DNA of 64,000 bases. Origin: Vicia villosa (Eukaryota; Streptophyta; Magnoliopsida; Fabales; Fabaceae). Position numbers and translations under genes: made by a program. Location of the stretch: positions 195,889,563-195,953,562 of the forward strand of contig NC_081183.1 in NCBI RefSeq assembly GCF_029867415.1, written 5' to 3'. Positions 22,951 to 34,385 of this stretch are shown here, in pieces. Under the pieces are notes generated by a model. The model worked only from the letters and a program-made list of their open reading frames with translations. It searched no databases and was not told the DNA's origin. Within the stretch, counting starts at the first letter, position 1; each line of letters opens with the position of its first letter.

Positions 22951-23566
22951 CAGTGTTTTAAAAACCGGACCGGTCATCAAACCTGTGAAGGTACTGGGTC
23001 ATTGGTTCATTGGTCGAGTCATTGGGTCATTGGTCGAACCGCATGACTAAGTCAGATTAAATCGGATAACTCGATTGAATAAACTAGTCTTTATTGCAAA
23101 ACTATATATTTATTAAATCGGTCGAACCGGATGACTCAGTCTTTAAAAAATATCACGACACCTACAAAATTTTAAAATTTCAAAATATCATAATTTCACA
23201 TGTTTTATTCTTTACATTCAAATTCTAAATCTAATCATCACTCAGAATAAAATATTACAAAATATATATTTAAATAAAATTTGAACTAGGTCTAATTGTA
23301 AACCGGGAAAAGTTATTCCAAATACGTTTTGAATAGTATAGTTATATTTTATTTTTAAAAATTATGAAAACGGGGTCGTTTTATGTTTGAAAAAAATATG
23401 CATTTGAACTTTCGGTTTTCTAAAATCGTCGGTTCACCGATTTTTTTCGCTTTTTATCTGGTTCTCACTAGTTCAACAACATATCTAGTCCAACAATCAG
23501 ACCAAACTGGTGACCCCCCTGGTTCCCAGTCCGGCCGGCCGGTTTAGTCTAGTTTTTAAAACACTA
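22951..23566. mobile_element. hAT-type MITE inserted in the Copia pol frame (8-bp target duplication)
   Basis: Ends (C/T)AGTGTTTTAAAAAC are inverted at 22951 and 23566, and a perfect 8-bp direct repeat CTCTTAAC flanks them (22943-22950 and 23567-23574). Removing the element and one duplicate reconnects the Copia text HLAAVK to RILQYVK, which confirms the insertion point. The inside holds repeated 'gggtcattggtcga' words and a CCGGCCGGCCGG stretch. No coding capacity. Confidence 0.85.
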
Positions 23567-25196
23567 CTCTTAACTGCTGCCAAGTGAGACACATTTGGTC
23601 TCTCCGTGAATATACTTGTAATACTGACATTAAACGCCAAATCTCGCAGCGTATTGCACAAGTAACATAACGATCCAATCAATCTCCCATATTATGTTGG
23701 ACCCACATTCTGCTCCTCATCACTTTTGGACAACTGCAACCTTGCTTCAACTGGTGTATTGGCAGCATTGCAATGCTCCATATCACACCTCTTCAATATC
23801 TTTAGTGCATACTTTCTTTGGTGCATGAGTAGTCCCAGTTTAAATTGTGAAACTCTATGCCAAGAAATTAAGTCATGTTTCCAAGGTCACTCATTTCAAA
23901 TTCATCCATAAGCTCACTCTTGAACTTAGAAATGCTAAACGCATTGTTGTCTGTGATCAATAATTCATCCACATATAAGCAAAGTATTATTACATCTTTG
24001 CTCGCATCCTTCTTCACATAGACACCATGCTCCGAAACATATTTCTTGAAGCCAATATCAACTAGGAAACCATTTATGCATTTGTTCCAAGCTCTCGGAG
24101 CTTGTTTCAAACCATATAGCGCTTTCTTCAATTTGTAGACGATTTCCTCTTGATTTGTCACAACAAAACCAGGGGGTGCTCTACATAAACTTCCTCCTCA
24201 AGTGGACCGTTCAAATCGCAGACTTCATATCCATTTGATACATCGACAAATTATTATAATTCGCAATGCCAAAAACTAGCTTTATGGTTTCCATCCTAGC
24301 AACCAGTGCAGAAACCTCATAGAATTTTATACATTCTCTTTGCAAAAATCCCTTCGCAACTAGTTGAGCGTTATGCTTGACAATTTTGCCTTCACTTTAT
24401 AAACCCATATCACACCGATTGACTTCTTTCATTTTGGTAAATCAACCATCTCCCAAATATTGTTCTTCTCGATTCCAGTTCCAATTCATCGTACATAACT
24501 ACTTCGGATCGCTTAATGTCTCATCCGTGCTAACGGGCTCAGATTTGACCATAAGCGCAAAGTGAATAAGATTACCATCATTGTTAATCTCATTATCCTG
24601 GAATACTTCACGGTCTCAAAGCCTTTGAGGCAAGCCTTTTCGCCTAGCTAGTCGTCTATTAGATTCACCGTTTTCAACTGGCTGCTGTTCAAAACCTGCA
24701 TAATTTTGATTTTCTGCATTTTCTTCAGGAAATCTATTTCTAGAAGGGGGGATAAATTTCCTCTTCTGCACACATAGTTCCAGTAGCTTCAGTATGCAAA
24801 AATCGCAATGGAAATCGATTACCCTCATTAAGGAAATCGATTTCCACAATTGTGATGGACTTTTTCTGCTGTCAAACAGCCTTACCTCCACTACCACATC
24901 TCGACTGATTAAAATCTTCTTTCTCTTCACATCAAACAACTTGTAACCTCCGCTAGGATGGTAACCAACAAGCAACATCAACTCTCCTTTGTTGTCCAAC
25001 TTCTTTTGAAGCTGACCCGGAATATGTCGAAGTGTAACTGAACCGAAAACTTTCAAATGACTTAAACTTGGTTAAAATCCATACCATACCTCTTCAACAA
25101 ATAAGTGACTGTAAAAACGATGTCACCATGCAACTCCTTTGGTAAGCCTTTCCCCTTCAACATACTACGAACCATGTTCATTATCGATATGTTCCA

Positions 25197-27479
25197 GAAT
25201 TTGATAAAAAACCGAACAAGTACACATATTTAAATAGAAAGATGAACATGAGACCTTATTAAAAAGTTTAAGGAGTCGAAGAAATTGATAAATATTGTGT
25301 CACTAAATTTATTAGATTAAAGAGGTCTATTGTGATGTAATCCAACTGAATGTTATTGTTGTACATTTAGTTATTTCTGTTAATGGCAATGAAGTTTGTT
25401 TCAATTAGTTTAGTTAGTTGAGGCAGTTGGCATCCAGTGATTAATGTAGCTGATGTATAACTAACATTGTGCTATAAATACATTAAGTAAAGGGAGGCAA
25501 TATTTCCCCTCTTTTTTCCATAGAAAATAAGTAAAAGGTGAAAAACTATCTATGTATGTAGATGAGAGTGACATGCTAACAACTAAAATGATTAGGAGGC
25601 ACATGAGGAAATGAGGAACCAACAATATTGATCATCATTGATTTTGAGTTTTGGCCATTAGCATCATATGGTATATGATATCTATGTTGGACATATTCCC
25701 ATGCTCCATAACATAATTTTCTTTCTTTTCTTCTTTTACCTCTCTAGTTAAGAGGAAACATATCAACTTCTCCAATTCTCTACCAAACCTTACCTTTCTG
25801 GAATTAATATAACTTTAGACTTTATTATATGATAAGTAATAACTTACTCTTATCTTTTGCTTTTGATGCCAATAATGTTGTGGTTGACAAAAACTGCCAA
25901 CACCCACTCCACTCCACCAACTAAAATCCTAATCTAATTGCTTCTCTTTGCAACTTCCTTGAAGGAACAATGGCAAAACATGCCAAATACCTCACATATA
26001 TATTTATATGGTTGAGAATTAAATATGCAACCAAACATCACATTTTCAATTATATAAAATGAAACACAAACATCTCTTAAACAAAATGCGTCCATATCCA
26101 TATCAATGTCGAACACTTTCTTTAATATTTATGATTACATTTAAATTATTCAATTTTTTAAATATTAACAATGTATATGTGTCAGAGTTGTGTTTCGAGG
26201 AATTAGTAACAATATGAAAATATTTTATGTGATTTTTTAATAATTATTATAAAAAAGACATTAGAACTAATACAATTTTAGTATTTTTCACATATTTTTA
26301 ATTGTGCCATAATATTACTTTATTGGAACATATTTGCACCATGCATTCTGGCACAATAAAGAAGCCAAAGTTATCCACATGACTAGATGACTTTATTTAA
26401 AGGAATAGTTGCCGCTACTATCCTCTTCTTCCATGTTTTTCATCCTTCTCCTCTATCCGTATAATACATTAAATATATGATAGCTTTGTTTGGAAATTTG
26501 TAGATTAACTTGTAAAGAATTCACGGGATCACAACTTACAAGACCAGCATTTTTATATTTGAAATCATGTAAAGCTGATCTATTCTTTGAAGTGAACAAG
26601 AACAACCATGAAAAAATAAATAATTGAAATGACAGGTTTGGGGTCCAATTACAACCAAATTGCGCACCTCAACTAATTCATCTCTTTGATTTTTATCAAA
26701 AGCAATTTTGTTTGTGGTTATTCATACATCACATGTACCTTCACCACCAAACTATAACTATTTAGAATTTTAAAGTTTTCAATTTTTCATTCATTACAAT
26801 ATCAATCTAATTATATTTTTATTAGAATAAAATCCATATTCTTTGAAAATTAAAAGTCCAGGTCAAAGTTGCTTCATAAGTGGTAGAATGTATTAAAAAA
26901 AATAGAGATGCCACCTGTTGATTTGGATTTTCCCTCCAATAATAATAGCTTAAACAATGATGATTTTTATGATAAATACGTTTTTATTTTATTTTTAATT
27001 TTATGTAGAATTTTTATTGGGATCTGATGAACCCACACTTCTCTAATCAATTTTCTAGTATCAATTAAGCTGTCTTAATAATATCTAGTTTGAATATAAT
27101 TTGTTTATTAAGCTCAACATTAATTATTGATTTGTTTATTAATTGTTGAAATTATTATTTTATTATTTAAACTGAATTGTCTAATTTTAAGTGATTCACC
27201 GCTGTCAATAAAGTAGTAATAATAATTGAGGAAAAAAAGAAGAGAAAGATGAACCGTGTGATGATCAATTAACGATGAATGATGAGTAAGAAACACCAAC
27301 AAATTAAAATTAACGAGAAACAGAGAATAATTTCTCACTCACTAGTAGAGTTCTACTAAACTTGCTTACTACACCACACTTGAATCTGCTGAAAGCGAAG
27401 AAAATGACATTTCCAAATTGAAAAGCAACCATTTAACGGCTCTTCTAACAAACTCACTCCAAAACCTTCAACCTCTTCT
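25197..27479. other. Intergenic DNA upstream of the HVA22-like gene
   Basis: AT-rich DNA without a recognised gene or delimited repeat. Its right end should contain the promoter of the HVA22-like gene; I could not fix a TATA box with confidence. Confidence 0.4.
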
Positions 27480-27597
27480 TTTTCTCTCATTTTTTCTCTG
27501 TTACTGTTACCTTTTCTCACCGACATCGTAACGGTTCACCGTAACCGTTTCCGGCGCCGTCGCCGATCTTCCCCCAACTCCACCGCCAGATTCACCG
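27480..27597 (+). other. Probable 5'UTR exon of the HVA22-like gene
   Basis: A pyrimidine-rich leader (ctcttctttttctctc) and a GC-rich part (ccggcgccgtcgccg) end at a donor GTATAT at 27598. The matching acceptor is GATTGCAG ending at 28147, ten bases before the start codon. The transcription start is not known. A 5'UTR intron of about 550 bp is inferred. Confidence 0.5.
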
Positions 27598-28156
27598 GTA
27601 TATTGTGATTTATTTTCGCTTTTGTTTTTTTGTATGTTGATGTTCGTTTTCTGTTTGATTTTGCGATGTGTAAATCTAATCTGATCAAATTGTTTCATCT
27701 TTCAATGCATTAGATTTTATCATTACATGCGCTTGTTTTGCTGGTTTGATCTTTCACATTGATCGTTTTTCACCCTAGTTCCTTATGGATTTCATGATTT
27801 TTTGCTTCTGCAATGTTATTTATATACTTAATTTCAATTTTAGTTAGTTTTTTTTTTTTTGGATGAAGCGAAATTCCTTAACAGTGTTTTTAATCTGAAC
27901 TCTGCATTTGCTGTAGTTGAAGTTGAAAGAGAAAACCACAAGTGAATTGTGATTTTGTAAAATGAGTTATTGGATAGCATCATGTTTATTAGTTTAGTGA
28001 GGATGAAATTAGTACTGTTTTTATTTTTAGTTATCAATTAGAACTTTGAAGCTTAGTTATAGCAATGGTATCATTGTTCTTCAGTTGCTTGAATTGGATT
28101 CTTGTATCAAGTTTGGATTAACAGGTTATTTTTGGTTTGGATTGCAGGGATACAGA

Positions 28157-30188
28157 ATGATAGGATCCTTTCTTACCTGGGCGCTTGTGTATGTTTCACT
28201 CTCTGCTAAACTTTTGAATCTATCTGTTGATGTTAATGATTTGCATTGTGATATTTGAAATTTATTGATTTTATTGGTTCTTTGGTGTATTGGCAGGAGT
28301 GTTTTTGGTTATGCTTATCCAGCTTATGAATGCTATAAAGTAGTTGAAAAGAATAAGCCGGAAATTGAACAACTACGATTTTGGTGTCAGTATTGGTATG
28401 TAATATAGATTGATCCTCTGTGCTAAACTTGTACCACTTTATAACAAAGTTTAGTAAATAATGATACAGACTTTGTTTATTATCCCATGTTGCAGGATTT
28501 TGGTTGCTGTTTTGACAGTATGTGAGAGATTTGGGGATACTTTTATATCATGGTAGATGACTCTATCTTGAAAGTTTTCTGTTCTCTTAGTTCAAAAAAA
28601 AAAAAAGTTTATCATGGATTCTTATTTTTGAAATTGACTTCTTGAAGGGTCCCAATGTATAGTGAAGCTAAGTTGGCATTTTTCATATTTCTGTGGTACC
28701 CCAAGACAAAGGTATTTACCATGGTAGAATCCAATATAAGTTTAGTATTTGCATCTCTTCTATATGATGGTAAAAGTTTTTGTTTGTCAGGGGACGACAT
28801 ATGTATATGATTCCTTCTTTAGACCATATATTGCAAAACATGAGCCAGAAATTGACCGGAGCTTGTTGGAACTAAGGACTAGGGCGGGAGATTATGTAGT
28901 TTTGTATTGGCAAAGAGCTGCTGTTTACGGTCAGACTAGAATATATGACGTTTTGAAGTTTATCACAGCACAATCAACACCAGCACCTCGCCCTGCTCAG
29001 GTAGTTTATTACAATTATGCCTTAGTTTTGTCTACTATATATTACTTTTAGTTTTACTTAATTTTATATAAGTGCATTTGGGTGTTCATAATATAACACA
29101 ATTAAAGCTAAATACAACTTCTAAATACATACTTGTATTATTAGTCTACCGAGATTTGAAACAGGAAATTGACTAATACCCTGAATAAATAAGTAAATTG
29201 ACTCTCGTTTTTAATATAGAAAAGGGGAAATTTTGTGGACAACTAATGTTCCATTCATTCATACTGCTGAATATATTTATTTCCATATTTGTGTTTTGTT
29301 AAGCATCATAAAGTTGTTATTCATTAGAAATTTTGTAGATTAACATTTGATTTATCATCAATATGGATATTGTAGTGTTTTTAGCTGCATCATATGCTTT
29401 CTTTTCACTTCCATCTTGAGAGTATTCATCATTGGAGGAAGACAAGAGAAAGGGAAATAACTCTTATCACACAATCACAACTCATATTCAGTTCACTATA
29501 TAGCACTATAATTATAGCAACGGAAACAACTTGAAAACCTAATTAACTTCTAATAATCTCACTCTTCATGTATTCTCCTACTTAACAAACACAATTGAAA
29601 TTGCAGCAAAAACCAGGGGTGAGAGTCCGTAAACCTGCACCTGCCAAAGGCCAGCCAGCCGCTGCTACTGAACCAGAGGTTGAGGAACCCCCATCTCCTG
29701 CCTCTAGCACATCTTCAAGTCAGTTCCAGAGGGAAGTAACAGAGGAGTTGAGTTCTCCACAAGCTCCTAAAGCTGCCTCCCCCTCTGTTGCAGGTTTAAA
29801 TAACCAGAAGTCTTCTGTAGCGGGTTTAGTAAACCAGAAGTCTTCTGTAGCGGGTTTAATAAACCAGAAGCCTCCTGTAGCGGGTTTAACTACGCAAAAA
29901 TCTTCTGTAGCAAGTTTAAATACTCAAAAGTCTTCTCCAGCAAGTTTAAATTCTCAGAAGTCTTCTGTAGCAGGTTTAATTAGCCAGAAATCTAATCCTA
30001 CATGTTCAACAACCATAAAATCTGCATCAACAGAGGCAGAGCCTAAGAAGATTGAAGCAGCAGCAACACTTACATCCTCTTCAGCAAATGAAAATGGAAA
30101 GTCGCCTATAAAGGAGACCATAATGGAAGAAAGTATTCGGGTTACTCGGGGAAGACTAAGAAAAACCCGATCAGCAGCAGGAACCTAG
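28157..30188 (+). CDS. HVA22I: HVA22-like protein (i/j group), TB2/DP1 family ER-shaping protein
   Basis: Six coding exons (28157-28188, 28297-28395, 28496-28552, 28648-28711, 28791-29000, 29607-30188), all GT-AG with consistent phases, give 347 aa. Residues about 12-110 are a TB2/DP1/HVA22 (PF03134) domain: FGYAYPAYECYK, two hydrophobic hairpins (about 40-62 and 66-83), WYPKTKGTTYVYDSFFRPY. These proteins relate to yeast Yop1 and human REEPs and sit in ER membranes; the founding barley gene is induced by abscisic acid and stress. The tail from exon 6 on is low-complexity, Pro/Ser/Ala-rich, with seven copies of a ten-residue repeat (about residues 213-282), and ends in a basic RVTRGRLRKTRSAAGT typical of the i/j group. 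No breaks were seen. The subgroup name rests on memory of the Arabidopsis family. Confidence 0.92.
29781..29990 (+). repeat. 30-bp coding minisatellite in the HVA22-like tail
   Basis: Seven in-frame copies of a 30-bp unit encode variants of SVAGLNNQKS (for example VAGLVNQKSS, VAGLTTQKSS, PASLNSQKSS). Frame is preserved in every copy. Leu, Gln and Lys of the unit do not vary, while the two residues before Gln do. Confidence 0.9.
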
Positions 30189-30509
30189 TAGTAGAACAAT
30201 ATTGTCAATTTTTAGCATGAAATAGGGGTAGTTGGACCATGCTGGACACTGAATTCTGATGCTTTATGTGATATGATTTCATGAGTTTTCATTCCATTTT
30301 ATTTCTTTTTATAAATTTGTCTAAGCATGGAATCATGTGTAGCTCGGTGCCACTTTTTAGGGACTCATTCTGATCGGATGGGTGTTTGTAGCAGCTGTTC
30401 TGTATAGCACAGCTTCGCAACGAAGTGTAACAAACATTATTAACACGGAACTTGGTTGGTATAACATTTTAAATTTAAATTCTATTTTGTAGTGAAATTT
30501 ATAGTTGAG
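30189..30509. other. 3' flank of the HVA22-like gene
   Basis: Contains the expected 3'UTR, with AT-rich text and a possible poly(A) region near 30470. Nothing else was recognised. Confidence 0.4.
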
Positions 30510-32233
30510 TAATTCCTACAACCTGCAAAAAAGGTTCACACAAGACGAGAAAATAGCCCAGATCACGTAAATAATACGCTGCGATAATACGCTGCGAATC
30601 CAATGGAGATGTTAGTTTCTCTTGAAACGGTCTCCAACCATGAATACGATGAAGGATGACCTTCATGCCCTAACAATGGCAAAGAATCGTTCCTGCATCA
30701 AAACTTCAGAGTAATGGTTCAAATCGATCCTAAACATGACGGAAAACATGAAATCACGTACAGAAGCCATTTAAATTTCATAGAATATCAATTTGAACCT
30801 CAAGAACCTGAACGAATCTGTGTAACCTTGGTGACGTGATCTTGGCGTGTTTCTGACTTTCCAAATGGTTGTAACGAATCCCTTGAGTCCTCAGGAGATA
30901 GATAGGATGCTTAGGAGTGGTCGAATCTTGCTGAGGAACAATTTCTCTTTTGCCATACTTCTTTGAGTTTTTCTTGAAGTTATATTAGGGTTTTTTGCTC
31001 CAATTCTCCTTCCCCTTATGGTCTGAACGTGATAAGTGCATATAGTGGAGTGCATTAGGTCAAAAGTTGGGCATGGACATAAAGTTCTTAAGTTGGGCAT
31101 GGACATAAAGTTCTTAGTGGGATTGAAATTTGATTCAAATGTGTATTAAATATTTCTATTTTTGCCAATCTCTCTCCATAATGTTGCTATCATGAATTTA
31201 GATCCCTTTGATTGGGTTTGGATTTGGATAAATGGATGGGAATTGATTCATGAGATATTCCTTCATTTAGTTATGATTTTATTTGGTTTTTTCATTGATT
31301 TTAAATAAATAAAATCAATAGTAATTGAAATAAAACCATAAAATAAATGGGAGTTGATTCATGGGCTCTCAATAAGCTTAATATCACGTGGATAACCCAA
31401 GATTATAGGCCAATTTCTCAAAAGTGTGAAAATCATTAATTAGGGATTCATCCATTTTCCAAATTTCTCTCAACTTCTGAAAATCGTAACTCACTCAATT
31501 TTTATCCTATGAAGGTGTTTTAGGACTTTTTGGAAAGTTTAAGATGTCCTTTATAAGCCACTTTGGAACATATTTTTCATTTAGGGATTTTATCTTGATG
31601 ATATGGGCTTTGACAAAAAAACTGCTTTTGGTTGACTTTCAAAAATGACCCGTAATCTTTTGGACCATATCTCTTAAATGAAGCATTTTTGGCCTTGGGC
31701 CCAACATCAAAGTTGTAGAGAATTGAATTTCCTTGAGAATGAGCTTCGGTTGGGGAATTTCTGATAAAGCATGAGAGACTTATGGCCAGTCAAAGTACAG
31801 TTGACTTTTGCTTAGAAACCCTAATTTAGTAACTTGGACTTTTGTTGATTTCTGAGCTTTCCTTGATGAATAATGATCAACCCTTGATCAAATGATGAAT
31901 TTTACTTCAAACTATTGTTGTTGACCAAAAATCAGGAGTTTTGACCGTGATTTGACCATAGTTGCCTTTTAGGTCAAATTGGTCGACCGTTGGACATTTG
32001 AACCATTGACTGAACAAGTTTGTGAATCAGAGCTTGAAACTTGTCATGAGGATCCTTTGAGGTATGTGAGAGACCATGGAATTCACCTGAGGCACCAGAA
32101 GTTGATTTTTCCTTGAGAGAAGCAAAACCCTAATTGTGGGCTTGTTGCTTAGGAGAGAGATAGTCAGACTTATTTCTTAGTGCTTGAGCCAAAAATATTT
32201 TAAAATATGATGGGAAAATTTTGGGGTATGACA
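30510..32233 (-). mobile_element. 3' LTR (or large part) of a Tat-like Ty3/gypsy element
   Basis: The right boundary is clear. On the minus strand a purine run AAAGAGGGGAAG (32245-32234) is followed directly by TGTCATACCCC, a common LTR start in legumes. The stretch 31450-32120 is clearly related to 39650-40300 in the Ogre-like LTR (shared phrases such as 'gatgatatgggctttgacaaaa' and 'aacatcaaagttgtagagaattg'). The left limit is only approximate. A 13-bp duplication (gataatacgctgc) lies near 30580. Confidence 0.55.
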
Positions 32234-33113
32234 CTTCCCCTCTTTAGGTTTCATAATTGATAAGTTGTATTTCTCCTCTGAATATGTGAATTGATTTGAT
32301 TTGTATGTTGTTCTTCTTGACTAATGATACTGTATGATTTTCTGGACGAAATTCTAGTTTGAATTGATGAATTATGATGTGGATTTGGATGTTGGTTGAG
32401 TTGTTATTATGTTCATAGGAGAAAATGAATCTGAATGTATAACTGTCCAATTTGATGAGTAGAAATTGAGTTGTTATCATGTAAAATGAATGTAGGATAA
32501 TAGGTTAATGAATCTAGAGGAGAGGTATGAGTTAATAGGTGAAAATATGTTGTTTTAGAACTGAAATCGCAGACTAGAAGTGATGGAAACGAGCAGAAAA
32601 CAAACCGGTGCCATTGCATAATTTTGGGTTCACGCTGGTGTTTTTCGTATGATACGCGTATGGGGTTGGGCCATACGCGTATGAGGGACAAACCCAGGGG
32701 CTATATGCGTATGATATGCAGCCCTGTCCCGTCCAAATATTCATCTCTGGTAGAACGCGTATGGTACGCGTATGGAAGGGAGGCCATACGCGTATGGGGG
32801 TGTGATACGCGTATGGGAGGAATTTTAGTGGAAATCAGGTTCTGGTGGTACGCGTATGGGTAAGGGGGCATACGCGTATGGGCTAGTTGTACGCGCATGG
32901 TCAGGATAGTGTGCAGAATTTCCCATTTTTGTGATATTCTTCCGATTCTTGAGTAAAATGAGTACCTTTCTGAATTCCCTTGATTAGTAAGACTTAGGTA
33001 GATATAGGAAGGGTATGAAAGTTTAACATTTGGACATAGAATGTTGTGATAAGAGTTATGTTGATTGTTGTGAATGTTGACTATAAGAAAATGAAAACAT
33101 CGTTGCGTGTTTT
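32234..33113 (-). mobile_element. Internal part of the outer Tat-like element (polypurine tract side)
   Basis: Non-coding DNA between the polypurine tract and the Athila-like insertion. It holds the CATACGCGTATG cluster. The matching other side of the insertion is 52356 onwards. Confidence 0.45.
32653..32893. repeat. CATACGCGTATG palindrome cluster
   Basis: ACGCGTATG occurs eight times exactly in about 240 bp, three of them as the full 12-bp palindrome CATACGCGTATG, plus near copies ATATGCGTATG and TACGCGCATGG. Each is followed by G-rich text (GGGG, GGGAGG). Confidence 0.8.
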
Positions 33114-34385
33114 TGTTGTGCGATAAAGCGGCAAGCAACAAAAGTTTTGGAAATATTTATCCGGGAATTATCGTGTCCACAGAGATTGGTGAGAACAACT
33201 GCCGTTCGACTATCTCGCGTTCTAAGTTCCATGATTTGGGTGCGGAAAGGTAAATAAAAACAATTAAACATTCTCAATAGTCTAAGAGAAATAGTTGTGG
33301 AATTGCATTTCATTCTACCCGTCGGATACTTAAATCGGACGATCTTATTGCAACACACTCACAATACGCATCAAAAGCACCGGACATCAATCGACGCCAC
33401 ATCAGTGTCCATGTCTGAAACACCGACGAAAGCTCAACCACACTATTCACATCAGCGATGTCTCAACCGACACAAACAACATGGAGGCATTAAACTCGAT
33501 ACCCATTACGGTCATTAGCCCTAAATCCATGTCTGAAACCTAGAAACTAACGGTTATCATTCCTAATCGAGATCTACGGTGTCCATTTCTGAGACAACAC
33601 AAATCCAGAGCATTTAAGCAAAAAGATCAAGAACAACAACAAGGATGATTTATAAAGCGAATATATAAACGATCCCAAGATCGACAAATGTACATACAAG
33701 AGGAGTAGAAATATACATACAAAACCCACCATTGGAATGAAACATAGGGAAGAAAGAAGATGAACCGGAAAAATCTCACCGTCACAATGAAATCGATACG
33801 AATCCATGATCAATCCACATGATGTAGCATCCAATGGTGTTTCCTAAACCTCTAAACTACCAAAAATGGATCAGAGCCACTCCAAGGGGGAAATGGGTGA
33901 TAAAAACCCTAAAAAATTTGTTCTAAACTATATATACAAAAATTGAATCGCAGAGCGCGCGATGCGAGCTCCAGCGCTACGCGGGCTCTCACTTAAATGA
34001 ACTAAACTGCCCTAGCGCGCGACGCGAACTACATAGCGCGCGGCGCGAGCAACACTCTGCAAGGATTATTTATTTTTCATCTTCAGCGTGCGACGCGAGC
34101 TCCTGCGCGCGACGCGAGCTACACCAGAATAGCAACTTTATTTCTTCAAAAACGCGTCCGCAGCCGTGTCTTCGACACTTTATTCCTCGAGGCTCCGAAA
34201 CGCAAAAAATACCTACAAAAAGACAACAAAACTATCAAACGGTATATATTTACATAAAAACGTATTAAAACACAAACGATACAAAATATACATAAAACGG
34301 GGAATTATTTGAACGGTATTAACAAAAAGTATCGATAAGTGACACTATTTACATACACAAAATAACTACATTTTGGCACTTATCA
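33114..34385 (-). repeat. Left (3') LTR of the Athila-like element
   Basis: Begins TGTTGTGCGATAAAGCGGC and ends GGCACTTATCA in plus orientation, so it has TG...CA ends. It holds a GCGCG motif cluster at 33953-34133. It is homologous over its length to the LTRs at 51081, 57609 and 60946. Confidence 0.85.
33953..34133. repeat. GCGCGCGACGCG motif cluster in the left LTR
   Basis: About six copies or variants of AGCGCGCGACGCGAGCT in 180 bp. The surrounding LTR is AT-rich. The same cluster recurs in every related LTR (51920-52093, 58466-58640, 61802-61950). Confidence 0.8.

Larger units (their letters stand above)
21964..25057 (-). pseudogene. Copia gag-pol remnant (integrase, reverse transcriptase, RNase H)
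   Basis: Recognised blocks, in coding order from right to left: the integrase tail with KVFGSVTLRHIPG and LLVGYHPSGGYKLFD (25056-24616); the reverse transcriptase with KLKKALYGLKQAPRAWN and ILCLYVDELLIT (24161-23868), the catalytic YVDD reading YVDE here; a connection block FTERPNVSHLAAVK (about 23620); and RNase H with VALSSCKAKYI, NPIAHGRSKHIEMRF and a tail ending NLEHLN (22326-21964). The normally acidic catalytic residue in the RNase H SSCEAEY motif is Lys here, and stops and frameshifts separate the blocks. The copy is inactive. Confidence 0.85.
21516..25196 (-). mobile_element. Decayed, 5'-truncated Ty1/copia retrotransposon
   Basis: Copia integrase C-terminus, reverse transcriptase and RNase H can be followed on the minus strand from 25196 to 21964. 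Beyond the stop codon the sequence to about 21516 may be the 3' LTR (TGTTGGAACAAGC text). Two MITEs interrupt it (about 22460-22872 and 22951-23566). Clusters of AATCGATT motifs lie in the presumed LTR (21736-21845) and in the integrase region (24811-24850). Gag, protease and the 5' LTR are missing. Confidence 0.75.

Noticed and set aside
33953..34133. CpG-island-like promoter
   Set aside because: The CpG richness comes from a few copies of one motif, recurs in every family LTR and in the interior, and has no gene next to it.
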